Part shown: positions 35,641-43,857 of the stretch, in pieces | Layout of the letters: every line of letters starts with the position of its first letter | Numbering within the stretch: the first letter of the stretch is position 1 | Assembly (NCBI RefSeq): GCF_000346505.1 | Contig: NZ_ANOH01000197.1 | Location: forward strand, 1-64,000 | Direction of reading: 5' to 3' | Origin: Aporhodopirellula sallentina SM41 | Lineage (GTDB): Bacteria; Planctomycetota; Planctomycetia; Pirellulales; Pirellulaceae | Length of the DNA stretch: 64,000 nucleotides | Program-made: the position numbers and the translations under genes | The notes under the pieces: model-generated | Told to the model about the DNA's origin: nothing | The model's input: the letters and a program-made list of their open reading frames with translations, nothing else | The model's database searches: none

Positions 35641-36912
35641 CTAGGCCACCTTGCTCGTTTTGCTTGACTCCACGGATTCGCGAACAGCCGTATCCAGGGT
35701 ACGAATCATTCGCTCAAACATCACGTCATCAAACATCGGATTGAGTCCAACGTAGAAACTACCGTGATGAATTTCTTCCGCCCCCGGGAAGTCAGTCGGA
35801 TCGAGGTCGCCGATCAACTTGGCTGCTGGTTGGCGAGCCAAATTCCCCGTTACCACAGGCCGGGTTTCGACGCCCGCCTCCTCAAGTCGGTTGAGCACAT
35901 CAACACGACACTTCGATGCCGAACCAGCCAACCGCACTACCGTAGCTAATGGACACGAAGTTCCCTTCGCCGGCATCGATATACGATCTAAAAATGGTGT
36001 GCTATCAATATACTCATCAAAACGTTGCGCGAGTTCGTCGCGACGTTCATTCATCGCGTCAAGCTTTTTCAGTTGTTCGAGTCCGAACGCCGCGTTCAGT
36101 TCCGTGGGACGCAGGTTGAATCCCCAATTGATGAATTGAAAACGCTGGTCAACGGTCTGCTGGCTGACCGGAATGTGAGCACGTGACCAACCATGAGCCC
36201 GAAGGACACGCAGAGCCTCCGCGTCTTCTTCCGAGTTACAGATTACCATGCCACCTTCCATGGTGGTCATATGATGCGAGAAAAAGAAACTGAATGTCCC
36301 GCCGATGCCAAAATTACCGACATGAGTGCCGTCATATTTCGCACCAATCGACTCGCAGCAATCTTCGATCAGCAAGAGCCCATGTTCATCGCAGATGTTC
36401 TGCATCTCCTGCATGTCGCAGGGATAGCCCATCAGGTGAACCGCAAATAGGCATTTCGTTCGCGATGTAATCTTGCTGCGAAGGTCATCAAAATCAATGT
36501 TCAGCGTCTGGGGGTCGACGTCGACCAATTTGACCTTCAGTCCCGCCATCAACGGAGACCAAACCTGCGTCGGCCATGTAACGGCAGGAACCAAGATCTC
36601 ATCGCCTTCCTTCATTCGTGGTTTGAGCGGATTGACGAGGTGAAACGCCAGAAGCAAATCAGCAGAGGACCCGCTGTTGACCATCACCGCGTCTTGAGCA
36701 CCAGCAAACGCTGCAAACCCTTTTTCAAACTCACGTGTAGTCGCTCCCATCGACGTCTGATAATCGCACATGCAAGCCGTTGCTGCGGCGATCTCTTCTT
36801 TTCCAAATGTGGGAAGAGTCAACGGGAACCAGTATTTGCCGCGCTCCGATTTGGGTGCATCCAGGTTATTGTCGAGCCATTGATCGAGACTCTTTACGGC
36901 ATCCGTGTTCAT
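35641..36912 (-). CDS. DegT-fold sugar 3-dehydratase (ColD/RfbH-like)
   Basis: A 423-residue PLP-fold protein from the ATG at 36912, which overlaps the Fcl-like stop (ATGA). Landmarks are VMVNSGSSADLLLAFHLVNP, EILVPAVTWPTQVWSP, CLFAVHLMGYPCDMQE and LLIEDCCESIGAKY. The PLP site reads TFSFFFSHHMTTMEGGMV: the position of the Schiff-base lysine (SFxPxKHITTGEGG in aminotransferases) is histidine. This substitution defines PMP-dependent 3-dehydratases such as ColD (GDP-4-keto-6-deoxymannose) and RfbH (CDP sugar). RAHGWSR after it is ColD-like, and the four-Cys Fe-S cluster of RfbH is not evident. It likely removes the C3 hydroxyl on the way to a 3,6-dideoxyhexose. The aminotransferase annotation should be avoided. 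Confidence 0.85.
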   Translation of the reverse strand: MNTDAVKSLDQWLDNNLDAPKSERGKYWFPLTLPTFGKEEIAAATACMCDYQTSMGATTREFEKGFAAFAGAQDAVMVNSGSSADLLLAFHLVNPLKPRMKEGDEILVPAVTWPTQVWSPLMAGLKVKLVDVDPQTLNIDFDDLRSKITSRTKCLFAVHLMGYPCDMQEMQNICDEHGLLLIEDCCESIGAKYDGTHVGNFGIGGTFSFFFSHHMTTMEGGMVICNSEEDAEALRVLRAHGWSRAHIPVSQQTVDQRFQFINWGFNLRPTELNAAFGLEQLKKLDAMNERRDELAQRFDEYIDSTPFLDRISMPAKGTSCPLATVVRLAGSASKCRVDVLNRLEEAGVETRPVVTGNLARQPAAKLIGDLDPTDFPGAEEIHHGSFYVGLNPMFDDVMFERMIRTLDTAVRESVESSKTSKVA

Positions 36913-37895
36913 GCGACCCTCCGTGTCGTTGTTTGTGCAGTTGCCCCGGTGGCATCGGATATGGATGCCTGACAAATCTGCTTGTACTGCAAAATTGTTC
37001 TTCGAATTCCATCTCGAAGCGCGATTTTTGTGCGAAAGCCAAGCTGGCTGAGTCGTGTGTTGTCGGTGCACTTACGCAACATGCCATCGGGGCGACTGGT
37101 GTCCCAACTAATGTTGCCGACGAAACCAGTCTCTTCGGCTATCATTCCTGCGAGTTCAGAAATCGAAACGTCCGTCCCAGGACCAAGATTGACGATTTCT
37201 CCGTTCTCTGCATTCTCAAATAGATGCAACATCCCGTCGACGACATCGTCGACATGAATAAACTCGCGACGTGCGATCCCCGATCCCCAGAGCACAACTT
37301 CATCTGCCCCGTCAGTAACTGCATCGCTAAAACGTTTCACTAGTGCACTGAGAACGTGGCATCGTGACAGATCAAAGTGGTCGTTGGTCCCATATATGTT
37401 GCAGGGCATCGGCAACACACACTTCATTCCATGTTGCTTTTGGTAAGCCTGAGCCAATCGCAGTCCGGCAATTTTTGCCAGGGCATAACCTTCATTTGTC
37501 GGCTCGAGCGGACCGTCGAGCAGATACTCTTCCTTCATCGGCTGCGGACACTCCCGTGGGTAGATACAGGTGCTTCCTAAGAGCAGGACCTTTTCTACGC
37601 CGACGCGGTGACATGCACCGAGTTGATTCACAACAATCTTCAGGTTGTCAGACAAAAACGCTGTGGGATCCGCGATATTCGCGGCTATGCCTCCCACCTT
37701 TGCCGCGATCAAAAACGCGTACCGCGGGCGATGCTGATCAAACCATCGGTCAACCGACTGTTCATCGCACAGGTCAAGGTCATTGCGTGTGGTAACGAGC
37801 AGATTCGAAAATCCATCCGCACTCAGTTGCTCTACCAGACGCGCGCCAACCATACCGGTGCCGCCGGTAATGAGAATAGGATCTGTCTTATCCAC
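36909..37895 (-). CDS. GDP-L-fucose synthase / GDP-colitose synthase-like reductase
   Basis: A 328-residue SDR epimerase-reductase. The Rossmann loop is ITGGTGMVGARLVEQL near residues 9-24, and RPRYAFLIAAKVGGIAANIA then DPTAFLSDNL is specific to the Fcl/WcaG family. The catalytic triad region is LLLGSTCIYPRECPQPMKE, then YALAKIAGLRLAQAY (YxxxK). NIYGTNDHFDLSRCHVLSAL, then VKRF, and GIARREFIHVDD complete it. Fcl converts GDP-4-keto-6-deoxymannose to GDP-L-fucose; ColC does the equivalent reaction on the 3-deoxy product. Either fits, given the ColD-like partner that overlaps its stop by 4 bases. GDP-mannose dehydratase (gmd) is not in the window. Confidence 0.9.
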   Translation of the reverse strand: MDKTDPILITGGTGMVGARLVEQLSADGFSNLLVTTRNDLDLCDEQSVDRWFDQHRPRYAFLIAAKVGGIAANIADPTAFLSDNLKIVVNQLGACHRVGVEKVLLLGSTCIYPRECPQPMKEEYLLDGPLEPTNEGYALAKIAGLRLAQAYQKQHGMKCVLPMPCNIYGTNDHFDLSRCHVLSALVKRFSDAVTDGADEVVLWGSGIARREFIHVDDVVDGMLHLFENAENGEIVNLGPGTDVSISELAGMIAEETGFVGNISWDTSRPDGMLRKCTDNTRLSQLGFRTKIALRDGIRRTILQYKQICQASISDATGATAQTTTRRVA

Positions 37896-38099
37896 AGGAA
37901 ATCCATTTCCTTGATGTGGGAGTTAAATTTGAGATTTCCGCCTTTTATCAAGTCAAACTCTCGGCAGATAGAGGAGTTTTCTCCCTAACGGCGAAGTCTC
38001 GACGCTTGATCAAGGCGAGGTGGTACATCGACCAACGTTCTCACCGCAATTGAGCCCGAATCTCGGCCTATCCGAGTGATCGACGATCGCCCGAAGACA

Positions 38100-39065
38100 T
38101 CAAGCCGCACGCTTAATTTCTGGCACCTCGGGCATGTCTTGCCGAGTACCTTGAAAGCGATGCACAGCCGTTCGAACCGCCGCTTCGAGGGACATCCGCC
38201 ACGTCAAGACGCTCAATGGGGACGCTTTCCATTGTCGAAGCAGATGTTTCAACGCCACATCCCATTGTCCGTTGCGCGACGCCTTGCGAGCCCACTTGTT
38301 CGGACCGGACGGCGACCGAGAAGCTAGGCAACGCTGCACGATTGCATTGGGTAAACGAATGCCTCGTCGACGGTAGGACTCTTGCATCAATGACAGCAGA
38401 CGTTCGCGACGCTTTCGCCCGACGCTCCACGTACCGCTCGATCCATGTTGCCGATAACATAGCAACACCTGCGGAAGATTTGCGAGTTTACCGATCTCCG
38501 ACATTCGCAACCAAAGATCAAGGTCTTCAATCCATTCATATTGCGGGCGATAGCCTCCCAGCTTTTCTACCACTTCACGACGCATCATTACGGTGGGATG
38601 AGCCATACCCGTTTTCATACGCAACATGTCCGCTTCGATTGCCTCGTGAGAAATTCCAAACGAATCGACGCCCAACGCTGCTCCGTCGCTGTCTAGTTCC
38701 AAGATAGCGGTACCTACAGCGACCACATCGTCATGACGGGCGAGAAACTCACGCTGCAGGAAGAAGCGTTGCGGCATCGCGATATCATCAGCATCCATCC
38801 GAGCAATCAGTGGAGCGGTGCAACGCGCCAAACCGGCATTGAGGGCTCCGACAAGTCCCTGGTTTTCCTGACGATGAACCGTAACGCGAGGATCTTCCTT
38901 TGCAAAAGAGGTCAAAATTTCTGACGAGGCGTCAGTACTTCCGTCATCCACACAAACCATTCGAAAGTGTGGATAGGTTTGCTGCAGAATACTCCGAATC
39001 GCCAACTCCAAATAATTTTCGGCGTTGTAGATTGGCATTACCACGTCGATGTCACATGTTTCCAT
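38100..39065 (-). CDS. Glycosyltransferase family 2
   Basis: A 321-residue GT-A enzyme from the ATG at 39065 (TTG 39068 is in frame). IDVVMPIYNAENYLELAIRS, then ILQQTY, is the nucleotide-binding opening, VCVDDGSTDASSEIL carries the conserved Asp, and APLIARMDADDIAMPQRF carries the DxD motif. WIEDLDLWLRMSEIG is the ED-x-D/E acceptor motif. C-terminal basic segments (RLPNAIVQR, KWARKASRNGQW) have no membrane helix. The start abuts the stop of a small upstream frame as TGATG. Confidence 0.92.
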   Translation of the reverse strand: METCDIDVVMPIYNAENYLELAIRSILQQTYPHFRMVCVDDGSTDASSEILTSFAKEDPRVTVHRQENQGLVGALNAGLARCTAPLIARMDADDIAMPQRFFLQREFLARHDDVVAVGTAILELDSDGAALGVDSFGISHEAIEADMLRMKTGMAHPTVMMRREVVEKLGGYRPQYEWIEDLDLWLRMSEIGKLANLPQVLLCYRQHGSSGTWSVGRKRRERLLSLMQESYRRRGIRLPNAIVQRCLASRSPSGPNKWARKASRNGQWDVALKHLLRQWKASPLSVLTWRMSLEAAVRTAVHRFQGTRQDMPEVPEIKRAA

Positions 39066-39289
39066 CAATCACTCCCTACTGAGACATCAAACACACGAAT
39101 GCGTCGCAGCGCATCTAGGTCAATCAATCGGACTACCAGTCGTCGGGCACATCCCCGCTGAAGCCATCCTGCCATCGCGGAACATCGGTCAACTGCAGTC
39201 CGAACCATCGGCCCAAAACCGAAAGCATTCAGTTCAAAACACGGACACCATGCGACCCAACCTGCGTCTAGACCACTCACTTTTCCCAT
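39065..39289 (-). CDS. Possible small protein, translationally coupled
   Basis: A 74-residue frame (MGKVSGLDAGWVAWCPCFEL ... VRLIDLDALRRIRVFDVSVG) fills the gap between the GT10 and GT2 genes almost exactly: it begins 10 bases after the GT10 stop and ends TGATG on the GT2 start. The Cys-Pro-Cys and Trp-rich start and the basic C-terminal half match nothing I know. Packing favours a real gene; composition is not decisive. It may also be a remnant of a deleted gene. Confidence 0.35.
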   Translation of the reverse strand: MGKVSGLDAGWVAWCPCFELNAFGFGPMVRTAVDRCSAMAGWLQRGCARRLVVRLIDLDALRRIRVFDVSVGSD

Positions 39290-39298
39290 GGCGTATTT

Positions 39299-40336
39299 CT
39301 AAGCCGCCGGACGCATGGCACGAGTCAACTTGGACGCACCGATTTTGAAGCGGTGTTTTTTGGGATAAATCGTCAGTTTCCGCTTCGGGCCACAAACCAT
39401 CTTCTCACGCAGCAACCTGACCAGCATTGGAAACAAGTTCCATTGCTCAAGGACTGACGTCCGTGCAGTGTCTACGTCACCCTGGCGATGCCTATCAAGA
39501 TCTGAATCGATTCCCCGTAAAATGATGTCGATCGCATTTTCAGGCTGAAAAATGTCAATCGGCTCAAAGCTTCCGACCGGAAAGTACTCCGATGCATTCG
39601 GAGCACCGTAATAAAAGGGAAAGCAAAATCCCAGCAAGGCGTCCGAAAGCTTCTCCGTGATGTAGTTCGGACGAGAGGCATTTTCGAGCACGAGGTGGTA
39701 TCGATAGTTTCCGATAGCTTCCCACTTGTCAGAAATCGTTTGATGGCCTCGGCCATAGACATGAAGCCTATCACCGAGTCGATCCTTCAGCATTTTGACG
39801 AAAAGCAAACGTTGGCGATGCGCCGGGGTTATCGCCTTGTTCGAGATGACCACACTCATCAAAGCCGTCTTTTCAGGCCGCTGCATCGTGGAGAGTGAAT
39901 CGTAGTTCATCACCGGCACAAAACCATGCTCCGCATCAACACCGAGGTGCCAAGGTTGTGACTGCTGCGAGACGACCAGCCCCGGATGAGAAACCGAATG
40001 ACAGGTCTGCACCCACTGGAATTGGCTAAGAAACAACCGATTGTAGGAACGTATCTCGGGAGGTTCCCAGGAAACAAAGAACGTATTACGAGGATGGCAT
40101 CGAGCGGACACGTCTGACAACGGATTCTCCAACACCACCCACGCATCAACGTCTTCATTCGTCCGGTCAACGACAAACTCGAAGTCTTCCCACACACCTG
40201 CCCCACCTGGGGTTTGGCGCAACAGCGGCCAGTCGGGACAACAATGCGTTAACAGAACACGAGGCAACTTCGCTCTCCTTGGCGTCGATGTGAGCCGGGG
40301 CGTCAAAATGGGCAGTTTCATAGGTGACGCTAGCAA
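39299..40336 (-). CDS. Glycosyltransferase family 10 (fucosyltransferase-like)
   Basis: A 345-residue protein. NTFFVSWEPPEIRSYNRLFL is the family's N-terminal W-E-P-P region, and LMSVVISNKAITPAHRQRL starts the donor domain. The diagnostic block is NYRYHLVLENASRPNYITEK, then LSDALLGFCFPFYYGAPNAS near residues 205-245, equivalent to the FENS...YITEK...PVYWGAP motif of alpha-1,3-fucosyltransferases. GDP-L-fucose is therefore the likely donor. Together with GT11 and the Fcl-like reductase it points to a fucosylated glycan. Some bacterial GT10 enzymes use other GDP-sugars. Confidence 0.9.
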   Translation of the reverse strand: MLASPMKLPILTPRLTSTPRRAKLPRVLLTHCCPDWPLLRQTPGGAGVWEDFEFVVDRTNEDVDAWVVLENPLSDVSARCHPRNTFFVSWEPPEIRSYNRLFLSQFQWVQTCHSVSHPGLVVSQQSQPWHLGVDAEHGFVPVMNYDSLSTMQRPEKTALMSVVISNKAITPAHRQRLLFVKMLKDRLGDRLHVYGRGHQTISDKWEAIGNYRYHLVLENASRPNYITEKLSDALLGFCFPFYYGAPNASEYFPVGSFEPIDIFQPENAIDIILRGIDSDLDRHRQGDVDTARTSVLEQWNLFPMLVRLLREKMVCGPKRKLTIYPKKHRFKIGASKLTRAMRPAA

Positions 40337-40529
40337 ACCAAGGCCCGTCGAGGCAACAGGTGTTCCGTATCAACGACCGGGTGCTGTTTTCAGCATCGCT
40401 TGAAAAAGGGGCATCAAATGTTCCCAATAGCCTGGCAACGGGGAAAGCATCGTGAGACTGATCCGAGACCGCAATGTTCATCGACGGCATGCATCCTGTC
40501 TCGGGCTGACGCAAGCATCTTCGAGAACT

Positions 40530-41582
40530 TCAACCGGCCTTGCGAGCGGCTTCGACCTTTGATGATGGCTCGACGATGCCATTTGGAAAGTTCACCATAT
40601 CATCAATCGCCTGCGACATCCAAGGAATGCTGCGGAAATTGCCTTCCGCCTTTCCTGGCACGTGTTTAACGCGAGGGTCGGTTCTCCAACCAACCCCAAC
40701 TTCGACCTGGCGTTTCACCTTGCGATATTCTCTCATGAGCTTTTCACCTACGGTACGCTTACCGTTGCGACCGAGATGACGATAGAACCGGTCGACGACT
40801 CGTTTTGCGCGACGCGTGGACACATGCCCGTCTTGCTCACATATCGCAGCGACCAACGCCTCTCGAAAGCCATGGTACAGGCTCCGTGCCTGATCGCCGT
40901 CCGCAATGTTCGCTACAATTTCCGAGGTGTTGGAGTCGTGAACGCCGAATAGATATCCGGGCTCATCGATTAGTCGCAGTTTGCCTTTCAACACAGCCAG
41001 ATGAAGCAGCATCTCCTCCGGAAAGGCCCATCCCCGATTATAGTCAACGTGCGTCTTGGTATAGAGGATATTGTCTTCCAGCACCTCAGTGCGGTAAACG
41101 CTATAGAAACTCGCGAATGGTTCTTCTCCGATACTGATCGATCTCTGTAGTGGCGAATCGTGCTCGACATTGCGCACGTTCGCCAAACGCATTTTGGATT
41201 GACCAGTCCAAAACACCAGATACTGCCCCATCGCGCAGCTATAGTCCGGTTGCCCAGCTAGAAACTCGGCGCATTTCTGAGAGACGTCAAAATTGGCGTA
41301 GTCATCGTCCGCACAAAGCGTCACGAACGGGGTTTCAACCTCACAAAGCGCCGTATGGATTTTGGTGATAAAATCACATTCAAAATGGCGATACGAAATA
41401 TCAAGATGCCCCTGCAGGTCAGCCACAATTCGCTCATTGGCTTGGCGATGCAATAGGCTGCTGGAATCCGCAACAATTATCTTCAGTCCCTGGGCTGAAC
41501 GCTTCAAATGCATCGCCATCCGCCGCAGGAAATGGCTTCGCTCATGCGTCGGAACCACACAGGTGAGATTGGGCTGTGTCAT
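40530..41582 (-). CDS. Glycosyltransferase family 2, TIGR00180-like
   Basis: A 350-residue protein. NLTCVVPTHERSHFLRRMAM and KIIVADSSS form the GT-A start, and TPFVTLCADDDYANFDVSQK holds the Asp-rich metal site (C-A-D-D-D-Y is typical of the TIGR00180 group). DYSCAMGQYLVFWTGQ and SIGEEPFASFYSVYRTEVLE with the later RGWAFPEEMLLHLAVLKGKL cover the acceptor half. The C-terminus ends with SSKVEAARKAG. It is 51 bases downstream of the broken CmcI-type gene. The sugar is unknown. Confidence 0.85.
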   Translation of the reverse strand: MTQPNLTCVVPTHERSHFLRRMAMHLKRSAQGLKIIVADSSSLLHRQANERIVADLQGHLDISYRHFECDFITKIHTALCEVETPFVTLCADDDYANFDVSQKCAEFLAGQPDYSCAMGQYLVFWTGQSKMRLANVRNVEHDSPLQRSISIGEEPFASFYSVYRTEVLEDNILYTKTHVDYNRGWAFPEEMLLHLAVLKGKLRLIDEPGYLFGVHDSNTSEIVANIADGDQARSLYHGFREALVAAICEQDGHVSTRRAKRVVDRFYRHLGRNGKRTVGEKLMREYRKVKRQVEVGVGWRTDPRVKHVPGKAEGNFRSIPWMSQAIDDMVNFPNGIVEPSSKVEAARKAG

Positions 41583-41633
41583 GGAGAGTCTGCTCGAAAC
41601 GATGAAAGAACGGGATTTGTCCCAATCGCGTAC

Positions 41634-42390
41634 TCAGCTCACGCGACGGAGATAACCGCCCGGCGCGACAGAGATGAGGAGTTGATTGTCGATAGCGGTA
41701 TCGACAACGAAATCGTCTCGATCGGCTAGGAAAGCGTCGACTGCGGATTTCGGGCTGTTTCCGGGGCCCCATGTTCGATCGGGGTACATGTCGCTGGGCA
41801 ATGTCTCCACGATCGTGTCAAACACCACGCAGTAGCTGCCCACCGAAGTGAGATCGGCGTAGGCTTTCAATTCTTCAAACACGTGTTCATGCGTATGATT
41901 ACTGTCCAGGCAAACCAAGACACGTTGCTTTCCTTTTGGCGACTTTCTTCACCTGTTCGACGATCTCAGGCGCTACGCTGGATCCTTGTATCATTTCGAT
42001 CCGCTTGAACATTGGATGCTGCTCGATGGCAACCTTATTGTGTTCGCGGATATCGATATCGATTCCTAGAACACTCGCGTCAGAATTGCCTCCGCAAGTC
42101 GCATTGAGTTCCAACATTGAAGCTGAAAAGATCAGCGAACCGCCGTGTGCGATTCCGGTCTCGATGATCAAATCCGGTTGGATGTCCCAGATCAGTTGCT
42201 GCATCGCAACCATGTCTTGTGGGTACTGGATGATCGGACGTCCCATCCAGGTGAAATTGTACGAGTATTTGGGAACGGTACTCTCACGCATGAATTCACG
42301 AGCCGAATCCGCGATTGGGGCGTCGGCATAGCTGGCGACGCGTTCGGCGCATTCTTCACGAAACGCTTGATTGGGATCTGCTGCGGTCAT
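41634..42390 (-). pseudogene. CmcI-type hydroxylase/methyltransferase gene interrupted by a frameshift
   Basis: Two frames together make one CmcI-family (cephalosporin hydroxylase-like, SAM-fold) protein of about 250 residues. The first starts at the ATG at 42390 and has YNFTWMGRPIIQYPQDMVAM, PDLIIETGIAHGGSLIFSAS and VLGIDIDIREHNK. The second supplies LVCLDSNHTHEHVFEELKAY, then VSVGSYCVVFDT-type sequence and GPGNSPKSAVDAFLADRDDF. They join if one base is removed from the four-T run at 41934-41937 (AAAA on the coding strand): KKVAKGKQRVLVCLDSN results instead of KKVAKRKATCLGLPGQ-stop. The start overlaps the SDR gene's stop (ATGA). It could be a recent mutation, a sequencing error or slippage. 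Such proteins often methylate rhamnose-type sugars in surface-glycan loci. Confidence 0.85.
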
Positions 42391-43235
42391 GGCGTGGTCT
42401 CTAAGGATTGAAGAAGTGTTTTGTCGCCCCAAAAAGCAAAGGGCTCGTAATCAGGATACGGATAGTGACCTAATTCAAGACGGATTTCGGCGTCGTGCCT
42501 GGCAATTTCCTGCTCAACGAGCCGTCGCACAGAAATAGGACTACCACTGCAAACATTGATGGGTCCACAAAACGTCGGATGCTCCGACAACATGGCTAGG
42601 TGACTTGCGACGGTTTCGACTCGCAAGTAATCGCGAAGCTGTTCACCACCGGACATAGGAAACGATTCATCCCCCCGTTCCAATGCCGCCTCGAGTTGCG
42701 AGATCAGACTACGTGGACTTTGCCCCGGACCATACATGTAAAATAAACGTGCCCATGTCAACCTATATGGAGTCACGTTCTGAAGCTGACGCAAGAACCG
42801 ATGCAAACAGTCCTTTGCCAAGCCATAAGGATTTGTCGGTTGCGTTGGAGTCGTCTCTGATATGACGCCTTGTACATTACCATATTCGAAACAGGTTCCG
42901 GTAATCAGAACCCGAGGGCACCCTGCCGTGACAAACGATCGAACCAGTTCATACGCAGCAAGGAGATTCTCTTCGAAATGAAATGTCGCGTTGTAATTTG
43001 GAAGCCCAGGCCATGCCAAGTGAACCAACAAATCAGTCGCTCCTAGTTCCTGCCAGAGCGAATCATTCTTCTCATTGACGTCCGCCGAAACGAAACGGAC
43101 CTTCTTGGCCCACGGCATTTCATCCAAACTCTTTTGCTCTCGGCCAATCACGGTCAGATCGTGGCCACGTCTCAACATTTCGGTAGCGTAGTGACGCCCG
43201 ATGAAGCCGGTTGCCCCGGTGACGGTAACTCTCAC
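42387..43235 (-). CDS. NAD(P)-dependent sugar epimerase/reductase (SDR)
   Basis: A 282-residue extended SDR. VTVTGATGFIGRHYATEMLR is the NAD(P) loop, LLVHLAWPGLPNYNATFHFE the substrate region, and VLITGTCFEYGNVQG then NPYGLAKDCLHRFLRQL hold the Ser/Thr and YxxxK catalytic residues. LFYMYGPGQSPRSLI follows. In CDP-sugar pathways such enzymes reduce the 4-keto group at the end of synthesis (RfbJ-like). Its position directly after an RmlC-type epimerase (4-base overlap) fits the final reduction of a C-methylated 4-keto sugar. Confidence 0.85.
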   Translation of the reverse strand: MRVTVTGATGFIGRHYATEMLRRGHDLTVIGREQKSLDEMPWAKKVRFVSADVNEKNDSLWQELGATDLLVHLAWPGLPNYNATFHFEENLLAAYELVRSFVTAGCPRVLITGTCFEYGNVQGVISETTPTQPTNPYGLAKDCLHRFLRQLQNVTPYRLTWARLFYMYGPGQSPRSLISQLEAALERGDESFPMSGGEQLRDYLRVETVASHLAMLSEHPTFCGPINVCSGSPISVRRLVEQEIARHDAEIRLELGHYPYPDYEPFAFWGDKTLLQSLETTP

Positions 43236-43849
43236 GCTTGATCCCGTCCACTCACGGGGCCGGGCGGAGAATGTTGCGCGGCGTTCTTAACCGCATTGCC
43301 ACAACCGTTCATTCCTAGCGCCTCGTCGAAACTCGGCAGCCTCTCATCCTTCTCCGAGACACAACTAGCCTCGATTGGCCATGCAATTCCGATGGTCAGA
43401 TCTTTATAGTGAAAGCCTGCGGCCGACTCGGCATGATAGTAGTGGGCCATTTGGTAAAAGACTTCAGATTCAGGTTCGAGGGTCTGAAACCCATGAGCGA
43501 ACCCTTTGGGTATGTACACCGACCGGTGATTCTCCGCATTGAGTTCGAAACACTCGTGAACGCCGAAGGTCTTTGACTTTTTGCGCAGATCAACAATCAC
43601 GTCAAGGATGCTTCCACGAGTGCATCGCACCAACTTTGTCTCTTCGTGAGGTGCTGTTTGAAAATGCATTCCTCGGAGAGTTCCAGCATTTCGATTAAAT
43701 GAAACGCTACATTGCACTAGGTCCGAATCCAGACCGAACTCAGTGAACTCGCGTTGGCACCATGTCCTCGCGAAAAAACCACGTTGGTCAGCAATCAGGT
43801 CCGGTTCGATCAGCCACGCATCAGCAAATCGGGTAGGCAGGAATCGCAT
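43232..43849 (-). CDS. dTDP-4-dehydrorhamnose 3,5-epimerase-family protein
   Basis: A 205-residue RmlC-family cupin. IADQRGFFARTWCQREFTEF, then VQCSVSFNRNAGTLRGMHFQ with the catalytic His, and later VYIPKGFAHGFQTLEPESEV follow the family order. YKDLTIGIAWPIE holds the acidic catalytic-site region near residue 170. RmlC epimerises C3/C5 of 4-keto-6-deoxyhexoses. As the neighbours are CDP-glucose enzymes and no rmlA/B/D is present, the substrate here is probably a CDP-4-keto-6-deoxy sugar after C-methylation, so I withhold the symbol. Confidence 0.88.
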   Translation of the reverse strand: MRFLPTRFADAWLIEPDLIADQRGFFARTWCQREFTEFGLDSDLVQCSVSFNRNAGTLRGMHFQTAPHEETKLVRCTRGSILDVIVDLRKKSKTFGVHECFELNAENHRSVYIPKGFAHGFQTLEPESEVFYQMAHYYHAESAAGFHYKDLTIGIAWPIEASCVSEKDERLPSFDEALGMNGCGNAVKNAAQHSPPGPVSGRDQA

Positions 43850-43857
43850 GGTCTCGC

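Noticed and set aside
35641-36912. Ordinary DegT/DnrJ aminotransferase
   Set aside because: The PLP lysine is replaced by histidine, so transamination through an internal aldimine is not expected.
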